From Siansivirga zeaxanthinifaciens CC-SAMT-1 (lineage in GTDB: Bacteria; Bacteroidota; Bacteroidia; Flavobacteriales; Flavobacteriaceae): 64,000 nucleotides of DNA. The number at the start of each line of letters is the position of its first letter. Within the stretch, counting starts at the first letter, position 1. This document shows, piece after piece, positions 15,937-24,295 of the stretch. Position numbers and translations under genes: made by a program. The DNA lies in assembly GCF_000941055.1 (NCBI RefSeq), contig NZ_CP007202.1, positions 1,484,001 to 1,548,000 on the forward strand. Reading direction: 5' to 3'. Under the pieces are notes generated by a model. The model was not told where the DNA came from. It made no database searches and saw only the letters and a program-made list of their open reading frames with translations.

Positions 15937-16863
15937 ATGATACATAAATCATCAGTTTTAAGAATTTTAATAGTGTTTATCACATTATTAAGTATGCATA
16001 ATGTGAACGCACAGCAAGATCCTCAGTACACGCAATATATGTATAATACTATGAGTGTAAATCCCGGATATGCAGGACAACGAGAAGCTTTAAGTATTAC
16101 CGGATTATTTAGAACACAATGGGTGGGTATCGATGGGGCTCCACGAACACAAACATTAGGTGTGCATTCTCCTCTGAATAATGATAATTTAGGTTTGGGT
16201 TTGTCTATTGTAAACGATGCTTTGGGGCCTGCAAATGAAACCTATATAGATGGAAACTTTTCATATTCTATTTATTTTAATGATGCAACTACGAAGCTTT
16301 CTTTTGGAATAAAAGCCGGAATGCATTTATTAAATACCGATTGGAATAAAGGTGTTTATAAAGATCCAGATAATGTTTTTAAAGAAAATATAAGTTTATT
16401 TTCACCAACTATTGGTGCTGGTTTTTACTTGCATAGTGATAAATGGTATGTTGGATTATCTGTTCCAGATTTTTTAACAACAAAACATTATGATGATTTT
16501 CAAGAATCTATAGCATCAGAACGAATGCATTACTATTTAATAGCAGGTTATGTTTTCGATTTAAACAATAATTTGAAATTTAAACCAGCCGCATTAGTTA
16601 AAGCGGTATCAGGAGCTCCAATTATAGCAGATGTCTCTGGTAATTTTTTAATTAATGATAAATTAACTTTAGGTTTAGCTTACAGATGGGATGATGCTAT
16701 TAGTGGGTTAATTGGTTTTCAAATCTCAGATGGTATGTATATAGGCTATGCTTACGATGCTACAACAACTTCTTTAAGTAATTATAATAGTGGTTCACAT
16801 GAAATTATGATGCGATTCGAATTACAGGAGTTAGGTAGATTAATATCTCCAAGATTTTTCTAA
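15937..16863 (+). CDS. PorP/SprF family outer-membrane protein
   Basis: A 308-residue protein with a Sec signal ending near VNAQ, then the family signature QQDPQYTQYMYNTMSVNPGYAG and a beta-barrel of alternating strands to the C-terminus (MMRFEL near the end). Members work with the type IX system, where SprF is needed to export or anchor SprB-type adhesins and is coded just downstream of them. Here it follows the adhesin fragment by 24 bp and precedes an OmpA-family gene by 11 bp, so the three form one operon whose first gene is broken. Confidence 0.93.
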   Translation: MIHKSSVLRILIVFITLLSMHNVNAQQDPQYTQYMYNTMSVNPGYAGQREALSITGLFRTQWVGIDGAPRTQTLGVHSPLNNDNLGLGLSIVNDALGPANETYIDGNFSYSIYFNDATTKLSFGIKAGMHLLNTDWNKGVYKDPDNVFKENISLFSPTIGAGFYLHSDKWYVGLSVPDFLTTKHYDDFQESIASERMHYYLIAGYVFDLNNNLKFKPAALVKAVSGAPIIADVSGNFLINDKLTLGLAYRWDDAISGLIGFQISDGMYIGYAYDATTTSLSNYNSGSHEIMMRFELQELGRLISPRFF

Positions 16864-16874
16864 AACTAACAATT

Positions 16875-18803
16875 ATGAAAATATTTAAAAAAATATATTT
16901 TTTAGCAGCTTGCTTAATATTTGTACTAGGTCATGCCCAAGAAGTAAAAATAGAAAGAGCAACCAGAGCTTATAATTCATTTTCGTACTTAAAAACAATT
17001 GACATCTTATTAGATGTAGCTAATAAAGGTTATAAGTCGGTAGATTTATTTAAAAAGTTGGGCGATTCATTTTATTTTAACAATAAAATGGAAGAAGCAG
17101 CGCAATGGTATGGTGAGTTAATGAAACTTGAAGAACCTATTAATTCAGAATATTATTTTAGATATGCTATTGCACTAAAGTCTTTAAAGAATTATGCTGA
17201 AGCTGATAAATGGATGCTTAAGTTTTACGAGTCCGATCAATCCGATTTACGAGCCAAAGCTTTTATTTCAAATGAAGATTACTTGGCTTCTATTGAAGCA
17301 AATAGTAAAAATCTTGAAGTTTATAATTTAGACATTAATTCTTCTGTATCAGATTTTGGAACCGAAGAATTAGATGGTAAAATAATATTTGCTTCTGCAA
17401 GAGGTGATGGTAGAAAGTATAATTGGAACGAACAACCCTTTTTAGATTTGTATTTTGCTGAAAAACAAAACGATGGTACCTTCGGAAATGTAAAGCTTTT
17501 TGGAGAAAAAATTAACAGCAAGTTTCATGAATCTAGTGTAACATTTTCACCAGATAATAAGACCATCTACTTCACAAGAAATAATTATTTTAAAAATAAA
17601 TTTAAAAGAGACGACAAAGGAACTAATAATTTGAAGATTTTTAGATTAAGTCAGGAAGACAATAAATTTAAAAAAATAGAATCTCTTGTTATTAATAGTG
17701 ACGATTATAGCGTTGCGCATCCTACAATAAATAAGGCAGGCACTAAATTATATTTTGCGTCAGATATGCCTGGTACCTTAGGGCAATCCGATTTATTTGT
17801 TGTCGATATAAAACCAGATGGATCTCTTGGAACCCCAATAAACTTAGGTAATAAAGTTAACACCGAAGGTCAGGAAACATTTCCTTTTATAAATTCAAAA
17901 GGCGATTTATACTTTTCTTCTAATGGTTTTATGGGCTTAGGCGGCTTGGATATTTTTGTAATTAGAGATTTTGAAAATAAGTTCGAGTCTCAAAAAGATT
18001 TATTAGTCGAAAATATTGGAAAGCCAATTAATAGCTCAGAAGATGATTTTGCATATTTCGAAAATTCAGATGCAGGTTTCTTTAGCTCTAACAGACCAGG
18101 TGGAAAAGGCGATGACGATATTTATAGTTTTAAAATTGTAGAATGTAATCAAATAGTTGAAGGTTTTGTAAAAGACAAACAAACTTTAGAGTTAATTCCG
18201 GAGGCTAATGTAACCTTATTTGATGAAGAAGGAAATAAAATATCTAACACGCAAACAAAAGCAGACGGATCATATGTGTTTGATAATTTAAAGTGTAATA
18301 CTAAATATTTAATTAGAGCAGAAAAAACACGTTATTCAACCGACGAGAAAAGATTTGAAACCTCCAGTGGCGTAGAAAAGTTGCGTGTTGACTTTTTATT
18401 AGATAAAGATGAAAATGAAATTACGGTAGGAACAGATTTAGCAAAAACCCTGCAAATACCTATAATTTATTTTGATTTTGATAAATCAAACATTCGTTCG
18501 GATGCCGAAGTAGAGCTACAAAAAGTAATTGCTGTACTAAAAAAATATCCTAAAATGAAAATAGATGTAAGGTCTCATACCGATAGTAGAGCCACTTTTG
18601 AATATAATGATGCCTTGTCAAATCGCAGAAATAAATCAACCATAAAATACATAATTGAAGTTGGTGGTATCGATGCCGAAAGATTAACAGGTAAGGGTTA
18701 TGGCGAACGTAATTTAGTGAATAAATGTAGTGATGGTGTAAAATGTACCGAAGCAGAACATCAGCTAAATAGAAGAAGTGAGTTTATAATTACGAGCATG
18801 TAG
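16875..18803 (+). CDS. OmpA-family protein with TPR-like and PD40 repeats
   Basis: A 642-residue exported protein (signal ending near GHAQ). In order: helical TPR-like repeats (residues about 25-140), WD40-like PD40 beta repeats (GKIIFASARGDG, KTIYFTRN, TKLYFASDMPGTLGQSDLFVV, GDLYFSSNG), a CarboxypepD_reg-like domain (VEGFVKDKQTLELIPEANVTLF) and a C-terminal OmpA peptidoglycan-binding domain (YFDFDKSNIRSDAEVELQ to LNRRSEFIITS). It resembles the proteins coded next to PorP/SprF in flavobacteria, which link surface adhesin export to the cell wall. It ends in a perfect terminator. Confidence 0.93.
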   Translation: MKIFKKIYFLAACLIFVLGHAQEVKIERATRAYNSFSYLKTIDILLDVANKGYKSVDLFKKLGDSFYFNNKMEEAAQWYGELMKLEEPINSEYYFRYAIALKSLKNYAEADKWMLKFYESDQSDLRAKAFISNEDYLASIEANSKNLEVYNLDINSSVSDFGTEELDGKIIFASARGDGRKYNWNEQPFLDLYFAEKQNDGTFGNVKLFGEKINSKFHESSVTFSPDNKTIYFTRNNYFKNKFKRDDKGTNNLKIFRLSQEDNKFKKIESLVINSDDYSVAHPTINKAGTKLYFASDMPGTLGQSDLFVVDIKPDGSLGTPINLGNKVNTEGQETFPFINSKGDLYFSSNGFMGLGGLDIFVIRDFENKFESQKDLLVENIGKPINSSEDDFAYFENSDAGFFSSNRPGGKGDDDIYSFKIVECNQIVEGFVKDKQTLELIPEANVTLFDEEGNKISNTQTKADGSYVFDNLKCNTKYLIRAEKTRYSTDEKRFETSSGVEKLRVDFLLDKDENEITVGTDLAKTLQIPIIYFDFDKSNIRSDAEVELQKVIAVLKKYPKMKIDVRSHTDSRATFEYNDALSNRRNKSTIKYIIEVGGIDAERLTGKGYGERNLVNKCSDGVKCTEAEHQLNRRSEFIITSM

Positions 18804-18827
18804 CATTAATAGTAACTAATAAAGGTT

Positions 18828-18860
18828 AAAAAGCTATCTTATTTTTAAGGTAGCTTTTTA
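18828..18860 (+). terminator. Rho-independent terminator after the ompA-like gene
   Basis: AAAAAGCTATCTT pairs with AAGGTAGCTTTTT (13 bp, one T-G) around a short A/T loop, followed by TAT. It closes the adhesin/sprF/ompA operon. Confidence 0.85.
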
Positions 18861-18888
18861 TTTATAAGGTAATTTAAAAATTTGTTGG

Positions 18889-18896
18889 TATTTTTG
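18889..18896 (+). promoter_or_regulatory. Putative -7 promoter box of idi
   Basis: TATTTTTG matches the Bacteroidetes -7 consensus TAnnTTTG and ends 7 bp before the idi ATG, which would give an almost leaderless mRNA. No clear -33 TTG at the right distance was seen. Confidence 0.4.
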
Positions 18897-18903
18897 TTAA
18901 CCT

Positions 18904-19425
18904 ATGAAAGAAGAAGAAGTAATCCTTGTAAATGAAAACAATGAGCAAATTGGGACCATGCCCAAAATGGAAGCTCACGAAAAGGCGCTATTACACCGTG
19001 CATTTTCTGTATTTGTTTTTAACGATAATAACGAATTGATGCTGCAGCAACGTGCAGCGCATAAATACCATTCCCCTAATTTATGGACAAATACTTGCTG
19101 TAGCCACCAACGAGTTGGTGAAACTAATATTCAAGCAGGTAAGCGCAGGTTATTAGAGGAAATGGGATTTGTAACAGAGTTGGTAGAATCTATATCATTT
19201 ATTTACAAAGCACCCTTTGATAATGGTTTAACAGAACATGAATACGATCATGTTTTAATTGGATACTACAACGAAGCCCCAAAAATTAATCCAGATGAAG
19301 TGGGCGATTGGAAATGGATGCCGCTTGAAGCTGTAAAAAACGATATGTTAAAGCAGCCAGAATTATACACCGCCTGGTTTAAAATTATTTTCGAAAAATT
19401 CTACCAACATATAAATATTGCATAA
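18904..19425 (+). CDS. idi: Isopentenyl-diphosphate delta-isomerase, type I
   Basis: A 173-residue Nudix-fold enzyme that interconverts IPP and DMAPP for isoprenoid, quinone and carotenoid synthesis. The family motif NLWTNTCCSHQ supplies the catalytic Cys and a metal His, and GKRRLLEEMGF is the degenerate Nudix helix. A second active-site stretch contains EHEYDHVL. The length is normal. It overlaps the position of the next start within a few bases, so idi, the PTPS-like gene and manA are probably one operon. Confidence 0.95.
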   Translation: MKEEEVILVNENNEQIGTMPKMEAHEKALLHRAFSVFVFNDNNELMLQQRAAHKYHSPNLWTNTCCSHQRVGETNIQAGKRRLLEEMGFVTELVESISFIYKAPFDNGLTEHEYDHVLIGYYNEAPKINPDEVGDWKWMPLEAVKNDMLKQPELYTAWFKIIFEKFYQHINIA

Positions 19426-19426
19426 A

Positions 19427-19837
19427 ATGAAAGTAACCGTAAGTAGAAAAGCTCATTTTAATGCAGCCCACAGATTGTATAGACCCGATTGGAGTTTCGA
19501 GAAAAACGACTTGGTATTTGGTAAGTGTAACAACCCCAATTATCACGGGCATAATTATGAATTAATAGTAAGTGTTAAAGGTGAAATTGACCCCGAAACA
19601 GGCTATGTAATTGATATGAAAGTTTTAAAAGACATCATAAAAGATGAAGTTGAAGATGCTTTCGATCATAAAAACTTAAACTTGGAAGTTTCAGATTTTA
19701 AAACACTTAATCCTACTGCCGAAAATATTTCGGTTGTTATTTATAATAAAATAAAACCAAAATTAAGTCAGCATTTAGATTTAGAAATAACGTTGTTTGA
19801 AACTCCAAGAAATTTTGTAACCTATTCAGGAGAATAA
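19427..19837 (+). CDS. 6-pyruvoyl-tetrahydropterin / 6-carboxy-tetrahydropterin synthase family
   Basis: I use the ATG at 19427 (MKVTVSRKAHF), 1 bp after the idi stop, because family members start there. The product is 136 residues. Zinc ligands are visible as H in FNAAHRL and the HGH of YHGHNYEL, and the catalytic Cys is in FGKCNNPNYHGH. The Asp-His pair lies in AFDHKNLN and the pterin-anchoring Glu near FETPRN. It makes a pterin from dihydroneopterin triphosphate, either for queuosine (QueD) or another pterin. No other que genes are nearby, so the exact route is open. Confidence 0.9.
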   Translation: MKVTVSRKAHFNAAHRLYRPDWSFEKNDLVFGKCNNPNYHGHNYELIVSVKGEIDPETGYVIDMKVLKDIIKDEVEDAFDHKNLNLEVSDFKTLNPTAENISVVIYNKIKPKLSQHLDLEITLFETPRNFVTYSGE

Positions 19838-19847
19838 AAAAATCAAT

Positions 19848-20819
19848 ATGAATAATAATTTATACCCTTTAAAATTTAATCCTATTTTAAAAGATAAAAT
19901 TTGGGGAGGTCAAAAATTAAAAACAATATTAAATAAAGAAAGTGATTTGCCAAATATTGGTGAAAGCTGGGAAATAAGTGATGTTGAAGGCGATACTTCT
20001 ATTGTCTCAAACGGAAGTCTTAAGGGACAATCTCTCAAGGACCTTTTAAAAAATTATAAAGCAGAATTAATAGGAACTCAAAACTATAGAATTTTTAAAG
20101 ATAAATTTCCGCTTCTTATTAAGTTTATAGACGCAAAAGAAGATCTTTCTATTCAATTACACCCTAACGATGAGCTTGCTGCTAAACGTCATAATTCCTT
20201 CGGAAAAACTGAAATGTGGTATGTTTTTCAAGCCGATGAAGATTCGAATCTTATTGTAGGATTCAATCAAAAAATGACGCCTGAAAAATATCTTGAGCAT
20301 CTAGAAAATAAAACGCTTACCAAAATTTTAAATTTCGATAAAGTCAAAACAGGCGATACTTATTTTATAGAAGTTGGTCGAGTTCATGCTATTGGAGCAG
20401 GCGTAATGGTTGCAGAAATACAACAAACTAGTGATATTACCTATCGAGTTTACGACTGGGATCGTGTTGATGATCATGGTAATGAAAGGGAACTACATAA
20501 CGATTTGGCTATTGATGCCATAGATTTTGATATGCCCGATAATTTTAGAGTAACTTACGATAAAACAGAAAACCAATCCAATGAAATGGTTAGTTGCCCC
20601 TATTTTACAACGAGCTATTTAAAGGTTACCGATAATTTAAAAAAACAAAATCATCACGACTCATTTTTAATTTATATGTGTGTAGATGGCGAAGCTAATA
20701 TTACTGCCAATAACATCACTGAAACGGTAGTAAAAGGAGAAACTATTTTACTTCCTGCAGCTATAAAAGATTTTGAAATACACTCCAAAGGAGCGACACT
20801 TTTAGAGGTGTTTGCATAA
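19848..20819 (+). CDS. manA: Mannose-6-phosphate isomerase, class I
   Basis: A 323-residue cupin enzyme that converts fructose-6-P and mannose-6-P, feeding sugar-nucleotide synthesis. Motifs: an N-terminal KFNPILKDKIWGG, the zinc-site stretch DLSIQLHPNDELA, KTEMWYVFQADEDS and the later GRVHAIGAGVMVAEIQQTSDITYRVYDW. The short bacterial form, lacking the long insert of the E. coli enzyme, is usual in Bacteroidetes and Firmicutes. It is last in the idi-PTPS-manA run and ends at a strong terminator. Confidence 0.93.
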   Translation: MNNNLYPLKFNPILKDKIWGGQKLKTILNKESDLPNIGESWEISDVEGDTSIVSNGSLKGQSLKDLLKNYKAELIGTQNYRIFKDKFPLLIKFIDAKEDLSIQLHPNDELAAKRHNSFGKTEMWYVFQADEDSNLIVGFNQKMTPEKYLEHLENKTLTKILNFDKVKTGDTYFIEVGRVHAIGAGVMVAEIQQTSDITYRVYDWDRVDDHGNERELHNDLAIDAIDFDMPDNFRVTYDKTENQSNEMVSCPYFTTSYLKVTDNLKKQNHHDSFLIYMCVDGEANITANNITETVVKGETILLPAAIKDFEIHSKGATLLEVFA

Positions 20820-20821
20820 TG

Positions 20822-20850
20822 AAAAAATCCCAAGTTTACTTGGGATTTTT
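20822..20850. terminator. Bidirectional terminator between manA and the convergent gene
   Basis: AAAAATCCCAAG pairs with CTTGGGATTTTT across a 4-nt loop, with A and T runs on both sides, so it can serve both convergent genes. Confidence 0.88.
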
Positions 20851-20852
20851 AT

Positions 20853-21224
20853 TTAACAAGCCGTTTTGTTTTCTTTAAAATGACTTTTTTCAATAGGAAA
20901 ACTAAATAAGGCACTACAAATGGTTTCTTGATGGTTTAGTTTGTTTTTTTGTTTAGTAACCATAATATTTACCAAATAACTGTCAGAGTTTTTTCTAACA
21001 AGTTGTGTTTGTATGGTAAGTTTATCGTTTACAAAAGCATTTTTAAAAACTTTAAAATTATAATCTGTAGATTCTGGTACTTCATGTAAATAAAACCCTT
21101 TAATTGGAATTTTTGCTAAGGTTTTAATTTCGTTATAAAGTGTGCTTGGTAATAAAAATCCGTTAGCGTTACTTATTTTTTTTGTTACTATAAATGGTAT
21201 GTTGGTGTGTATTGGAGTTTTCAT
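20853..21224 (-). CDS. Unrecognised protein, possible hotdog fold
   Basis: A 123-residue protein with no signal peptide. The middle (FKNAFVNDKLTIQTQLVRKNSDSYLVNIMVTK) has the alternating beta pattern of a hotdog-fold thioesterase-like protein, but I see no catalytic motif, so this is a weak inference. The gene stands alone between two terminators. Nothing in the neighbourhood points to its role. Confidence 0.6.
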   Translation of the reverse strand: MKTPIHTNIPFIVTKKISNANGFLLPSTLYNEIKTLAKIPIKGFYLHEVPESTDYNFKVFKNAFVNDKLTIQTQLVRKNSDSYLVNIMVTKQKNKLNHQETICSALFSFPIEKSHFKENKTAC

Positions 21225-21393
21225 AATTTTATTTTTTTATGGATATAACAATAGGGGTATGGGTCTATAATTGTTTGTTTTAAAACATAAGACATAAGTT
21301 GACAAAAAGGCTGTTAAAATGGTCTGGATTTTCATTTTCTGGATTGTTGATTTAATTGTTTTCATAATTTTAATTTTATAATTGATTTTAAAT

Positions 21394-21423
21394 AAAAAAG
21401 GTGCTTTTAGAAAAAGCACCTTT
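21394..21423 (-). terminator. Terminator, minus strand
   Basis: AAAGGTGCTTTT pairs with AAAAAGCACCTTT around a short loop. On the minus strand it is followed by a T6 run. It lies downstream of the 37-residue frame 21455-21568 rather than of any long gene. Confidence 0.75.
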
Positions 21424-21454
21424 GAAAGTTTATAGTTGTAATATGTATTTACGT

Positions 21455-21568
21455 TTATTCAAGATGCATATAAGATGTTTCGGTTTTAAACACGACAACA
21501 GACACTTTATTCCACTGTTGTGAAATTAAGTTACGGGCTTGCTTATATGACATCTTTAATGCATTCAT
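21455..21568 (-). CDS. Possible small protein, 37 residues
   Basis: An ATG frame reading MNALKMSYKQARNLISQQWN, then a Val-rich stretch ending in YMHLE. It ends 31 bp before a minus-strand terminator and starts about 100 bp from the divergent gene at 21674. Basic and partly amphipathic. There is no homology that I recognise, so it may be a small protein or just the body of a small RNA. Confidence 0.35.
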   Translation of the reverse strand: MNALKMSYKQARNLISQQWNKVSVVVFKTETSYMHLE

Positions 21569-21673
21569 TAAGTTAAATTTAATAAATATTTTTTTATTAT
21601 GAATTATTTAAATTAAAAATACCTTATTTTATTTTTGATTAATGTAATTTTGCACGAAATAAATAATTGAATT

Positions 21674-21943
21674 ATGGCAAATGTTAGAAACCTAAAAAAA
21701 GATATTAATTACGTTTTAGGTGATATTATTGAAGCAGTATACGTATGGGAATATACAAATACTGGAAAAGACACTAAAGAAAGCGAAGCAATCATAGATG
21801 AGGCTATCTCAACTTTTGATGCATTAATCGCAAAAGTTAATGCAAAGAATATTGAAGACTCAAAAGCTCATTTTAAGGCTATTAACCAAGAGTTAGAAGC
21901 TAAGGGAAATGCGTTAATTGAAAAAATTAATAATTTAGGATAA
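21674..21943 (+). CDS. Small conserved-looking helical protein
   Basis: An 89-residue, mostly helical protein (DINYVLGDIIEAVYVWEY; ESEAIIDEAISTFDALIAKVN; LEAKGNALIEKINNLG) with no signal and no known catalytic motif. It has good codon usage and a promoter-like TAATTTTG box 22 bp upstream of the ATG, so it is probably a real cytoplasmic protein. It lies directly before tRNA-Thr. I do not recognise a named family. Confidence 0.75.
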   Translation: MANVRNLKKDINYVLGDIIEAVYVWEYTNTGKDTKESEAIIDEAISTFDALIAKVNAKNIEDSKAHFKAINQELEAKGNALIEKINNLG

Positions 21944-21960
21944 TTTTTTTTGAAGAGTGC

Positions 21961-21990
21961 TTGCAAATATAAAAATTGCTTTTATATTTG
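21961..21990 (+). promoter_or_regulatory. Promoter of tRNA-Thr
   Basis: TTG at 21961-21963 and TATATTTG at 21983-21990, 19 bp apart, match the Bacteroidetes -33/-7 consensus (TTG, TAnnTTTG). The tRNA starts 16 bp beyond the -7 box. Confidence 0.75.
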
Positions 21991-22005
21991 CACCCGAATT
22001 ATGAC

Positions 22006-22079
22006 GCCGATGTAGCTCAGCTGGCTAGAGCAGCTGATTTGTAATCAGCAGGTCGTGGGTTCGAGTCCCTCCATCGGCT
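22006..22079 (+). tRNA. tRNA-Thr (TGT)
   Basis: The 74-nt gene folds as a standard cloverleaf: acceptor GCCGATG / CATCGGC, D arm with GCTCAGCTGGC, anticodon arm CTGAT-TTGTAAT-CAG with anticodon TGT, and T arm with GGTTCGAGTCC. CCA is not encoded. It is followed by a terminator. Confidence 0.97.
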
Positions 22080-22097
22080 CTAAAATTTAAAAAAAAA

Positions 22098-22130
22098 AGA
22101 CCTTCAATTTTGAAGGTCTTTTTTTTTGCT
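22098..22130 (+). terminator. Terminator after tRNA-Thr
   Basis: AAGACCTTCAA / TTGAAGGTCTT with a short loop, followed by T9. It can also serve the convergent lipoprotein gene that ends at 22145. Confidence 0.9.
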
Positions 22131-22144
22131 TTTATTTTTTTATG

Positions 22145-22843
22145 CTAGTTTTCTGTAGCCTTAATATTATCAATAAATTTCTGCAATTCTTTACCGTATT
22201 TTGAAGATTTTACCTTCTCGGATAGCGAGTTGTTTATGGTATCTAAATAATTTATTTTAGCATTGTAAATTTCAGATAGAGCTAAGTAAGGAGCAACCTC
22301 ACTATTTTTATTGTTTAGCGCAAAGTTTACAGTAAACAAGTATTTTCTTTTTATATTTTTCTCATACATTTTTTGAATACTATCCACTTTTATAGAATCA
22401 CCTGCTTTTTTAGCTTCAAAGGTTTCTTTAATTAAATCTAAATTTTGTTGATTAAATCTGGTTATCATTTTTTGATAATCACTAAAAGTTTCTTGCTGGG
22501 TAGAACCTTTAATTATTGCATCACCGGCAAAATTTTTAACACTTGTAGTTATTTCTGTAACCCCTTTGTCTGCGAAAAAAGTTATTCTATCTTTAATAGC
22601 GCTGTTTTTGTCTAAATACAAGTAAAATACTTCCGGGCTCTCAATGTCACTATATAATTCAATTTCAGAATTACCAGATATCACCATAGAATCAACAGTA
22701 ACCAACATGGTGTCTTCTATTTTTTTTAGGTAAATAGTTCCCTTTTTTAATCCCTTTACATTTGCCTTAACGATTAGGTCGCTTTCCTTTTTGCTACATG
22801 AAATTATTGAAAATAATAAAAATAAGTAAAAGATGTTTTTCAT
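22145..22843 (-). CDS. DUF4369-domain lipoprotein
   Basis: A 232-residue lipoprotein (FSIISC lipobox). The N-terminal half has the DUF4369 pattern (LIVKANVKGLKKGTIYLKKIEDTMLVTVDSMVI...FYLYLD...ITFFADKG), and the C-terminal half is helical. In many Bacteroidetes proteins this domain precedes a TlpA-like thioredoxin domain; here the chain stops before any CxxC, so no redox activity is expected. Likely a periplasmic protein. It is monocistronic, with a terminator at its 3' side. Confidence 0.8.
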   Translation of the reverse strand: MKNIFYLFLLFSIISCSKKESDLIVKANVKGLKKGTIYLKKIEDTMLVTVDSMVISGNSEIELYSDIESPEVFYLYLDKNSAIKDRITFFADKGVTEITTSVKNFAGDAIIKGSTQQETFSDYQKMITRFNQQNLDLIKETFEAKKAGDSIKVDSIQKMYEKNIKRKYLFTVNFALNNKNSEVAPYLALSEIYNAKINYLDTINNSLSEKVKSSKYGKELQKFIDNIKATEN

Positions 22844-23063
22844 TTATATGATTGTTTTTGGAGACAAATATCATATAATTAAACATGATATACTACACGC
22901 AATTCGATATTTTTAAAATCTTTTTAATTAAATTTTAATGCGTAGTTAAGTAGTTTGGCACAGTAATTGAATGTGTAAATTAGTTACATTCCAAAAGAAA
23001 GTTTATCGAGTGGTTTCTTTAAACTTGAGAATAGTAATTCATATTTTAGGTTGGTTAGTTAGT

Positions 23064-23093
23064 AAAAAAGCATTCTTTTTAGAATGCTTTTTT
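23064..23093 (-). terminator. Terminator of the beta-barrel gene
   Basis: AAAAAAGCATTCT / AGAATGCTTTTTT around a TTTT loop, just past the stop of the minus-strand gene at 23098. The 200 bp between here and 22843 otherwise hold only A/T-rich promoter-like sequence. Confidence 0.85.
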
Positions 23094-23097
23094 GTTT

Positions 23098-23802
23098 TTA
23101 GTAAGGACACCCACAATTATCTTTTCCCTTAAACAAGTCCATAAAACTACTACCGTCTGTTCTAAATATATCTATAAACACACTTAATTTAATCATATCG
23201 GGTGTATACGATCTTAAATCGGCTAAATTAGTTCCATACGAACTATAAATAATGTCTAAAAGTTCTTCTTGTGTGGCTTTGCTACCTTTTTCTAGTCTTA
23301 AATCTACACCAAATCTTTTATAGCGGTACATAACACCTATATTAAAACTTACGGTAGTTCTCACTAAATCTGGACCACCATCGCTAAATGATGTCACTTG
23401 AACACCTTCAAGAATAGTTTCTCTAGAGAAATTGAAGTTAGGACCCACATAAACTATTAAAGGTTTAACAATTTTAAAACCGAGTAACAGGGGTATTTCA
23501 ACTTTAGATGAACTCCAGCTTGCTTTTCTTAATGGTAGTTCGTAGTTGTTATTAAGCGTAACATAGTTTATTTCTGGGCTTAAAAAGAAACTTCCAAATT
23601 CAACTCCAAAGTAGGCGCCTATTTGATATCCTATTTCTTTGTTGGGCTGGTGGTTTATTCCTGGTTGATTATTGTATGGTCGTTGGTAAAGTGAGCCAAT
23701 AGTATTGTTGTTTATGCCGCCTTTAATTCCAAAAATGTATTCTTGCGCGTTTATGGGTAGGTAAGCAAAAGTTATTATGAAGATAAGTAGTAAGTATTTC
23801 AT
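23098..23802 (-). CDS. PorT-like outer-membrane beta-barrel protein
   Basis: A 234-residue protein with a Sec signal ending near INAQ. It opens with the typical FGIKGGINNNTI and shows alternating strands (YQIGAYFGVEFGSFFLSPEINYV; VEIPLLLGFKIVKPLIVYVGPNFNF; TTVSFNIGVMYRYKRFGVDLRLEKG), the pattern of the small 8-strand barrel (PorT/OMP_b-brl_2) family. The function of most members is unknown. The C-terminus carries a Cys-Gly-Cys. Single gene with its own terminator. Confidence 0.85.
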   Translation of the reverse strand: MKYLLLIFIITFAYLPINAQEYIFGIKGGINNNTIGSLYQRPYNNQPGINHQPNKEIGYQIGAYFGVEFGSFFLSPEINYVTLNNNYELPLRKASWSSSKVEIPLLLGFKIVKPLIVYVGPNFNFSRETILEGVQVTSFSDGGPDLVRTTVSFNIGVMYRYKRFGVDLRLEKGSKATQEELLDIIYSSYGTNLADLRSYTPDMIKLSVFIDIFRTDGSSFMDLFKGKDNCGCPY

Positions 23803-24292
23803 TCCTTTTTGTTTAGATATGAGTATGTTATAAAAATAGACTGAGCATGAGTCCTTTCACAATTTAATCGTTAAAATGATTTTTTATTCGATTATGAAAT
23901 TATTTTCATACACTACAATTGGAATAAAAAGGTTCTATATTCACTGTTTAAACTCTTTATTACTTTAAAATAACCATTATGAGAGTTTTTAATTGTCTTT
24001 TTGGTGTTTCCTATATTTGTTAAGTTGCTTTTTTGTAGTGTTTTTAAACGGTTTATTGTGTTTTTAATCGATAAATGTTAAAATTTAATGTATTTCATCG
24101 ATTTAATATGTTTTTTATCGCTTCAATTGAATTTTAATTCTATCTTTGACATGTACTAAATAACATACTTTTTAGTTCAATGGATTAATTAATTAATATT
24201 TGCATTATGATGTTTATCTAGAGACCCTAAATTTACTTCATAGTATAAAAAGCAAATTGAAAAAGAACCGAGTTTGAGGGAGCTCGGTTTTT
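23803..24292. other. 490-bp intergenic stretch, possible small RNA
   Basis: Between two minus-strand genes and without a convincing ORF. It contains repeated ATCGAT-like words (24060-24120), -7-like boxes TATATTTG (24012-24019) and TATCTTTG (24141-24148) on the plus strand, and a terminator hairpin at 24266-24295. A plus-strand transcript of about 140-270 nt ending at the hairpin is possible, but the hairpin also fits the end of the minus-strand alkB gene. Confidence 0.4.
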
Positions 24293-24295
24293 TTA
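24266..24295. terminator. Terminator hairpin between the intergenic stretch and alkB
   Basis: AACCGAG / CTCGGTT stem with a 10-nt loop followed by T7 on the plus strand. On the minus strand the run after the stem is A/T mixed, so plus-strand termination looks stronger. Confidence 0.7.

Larger units (their letters stand above)
21225..21673. other. 449-bp intergenic stretch with a minus-strand terminator and small ORF
   Basis: No long gene is present. The frame at 21237-21419 (minus) overlaps a terminator and looks non-coding. A short minus-strand reading frame (21455-21568) followed by a terminator at 21394-21423 suggests a small transcript. The remaining 100 bp before 21674 are very A/T-rich and hold the likely promoter of the next gene (TAATTTTG at 21645-21652). 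Confidence 0.55.

Noticed and set aside
21237..21419. Minus-strand ORF of 60 codons
   Set aside because: It begins inside the terminator hairpin at 21394-21423 and has no recognisable features; only the tail after residue 19 could be real, with no support.
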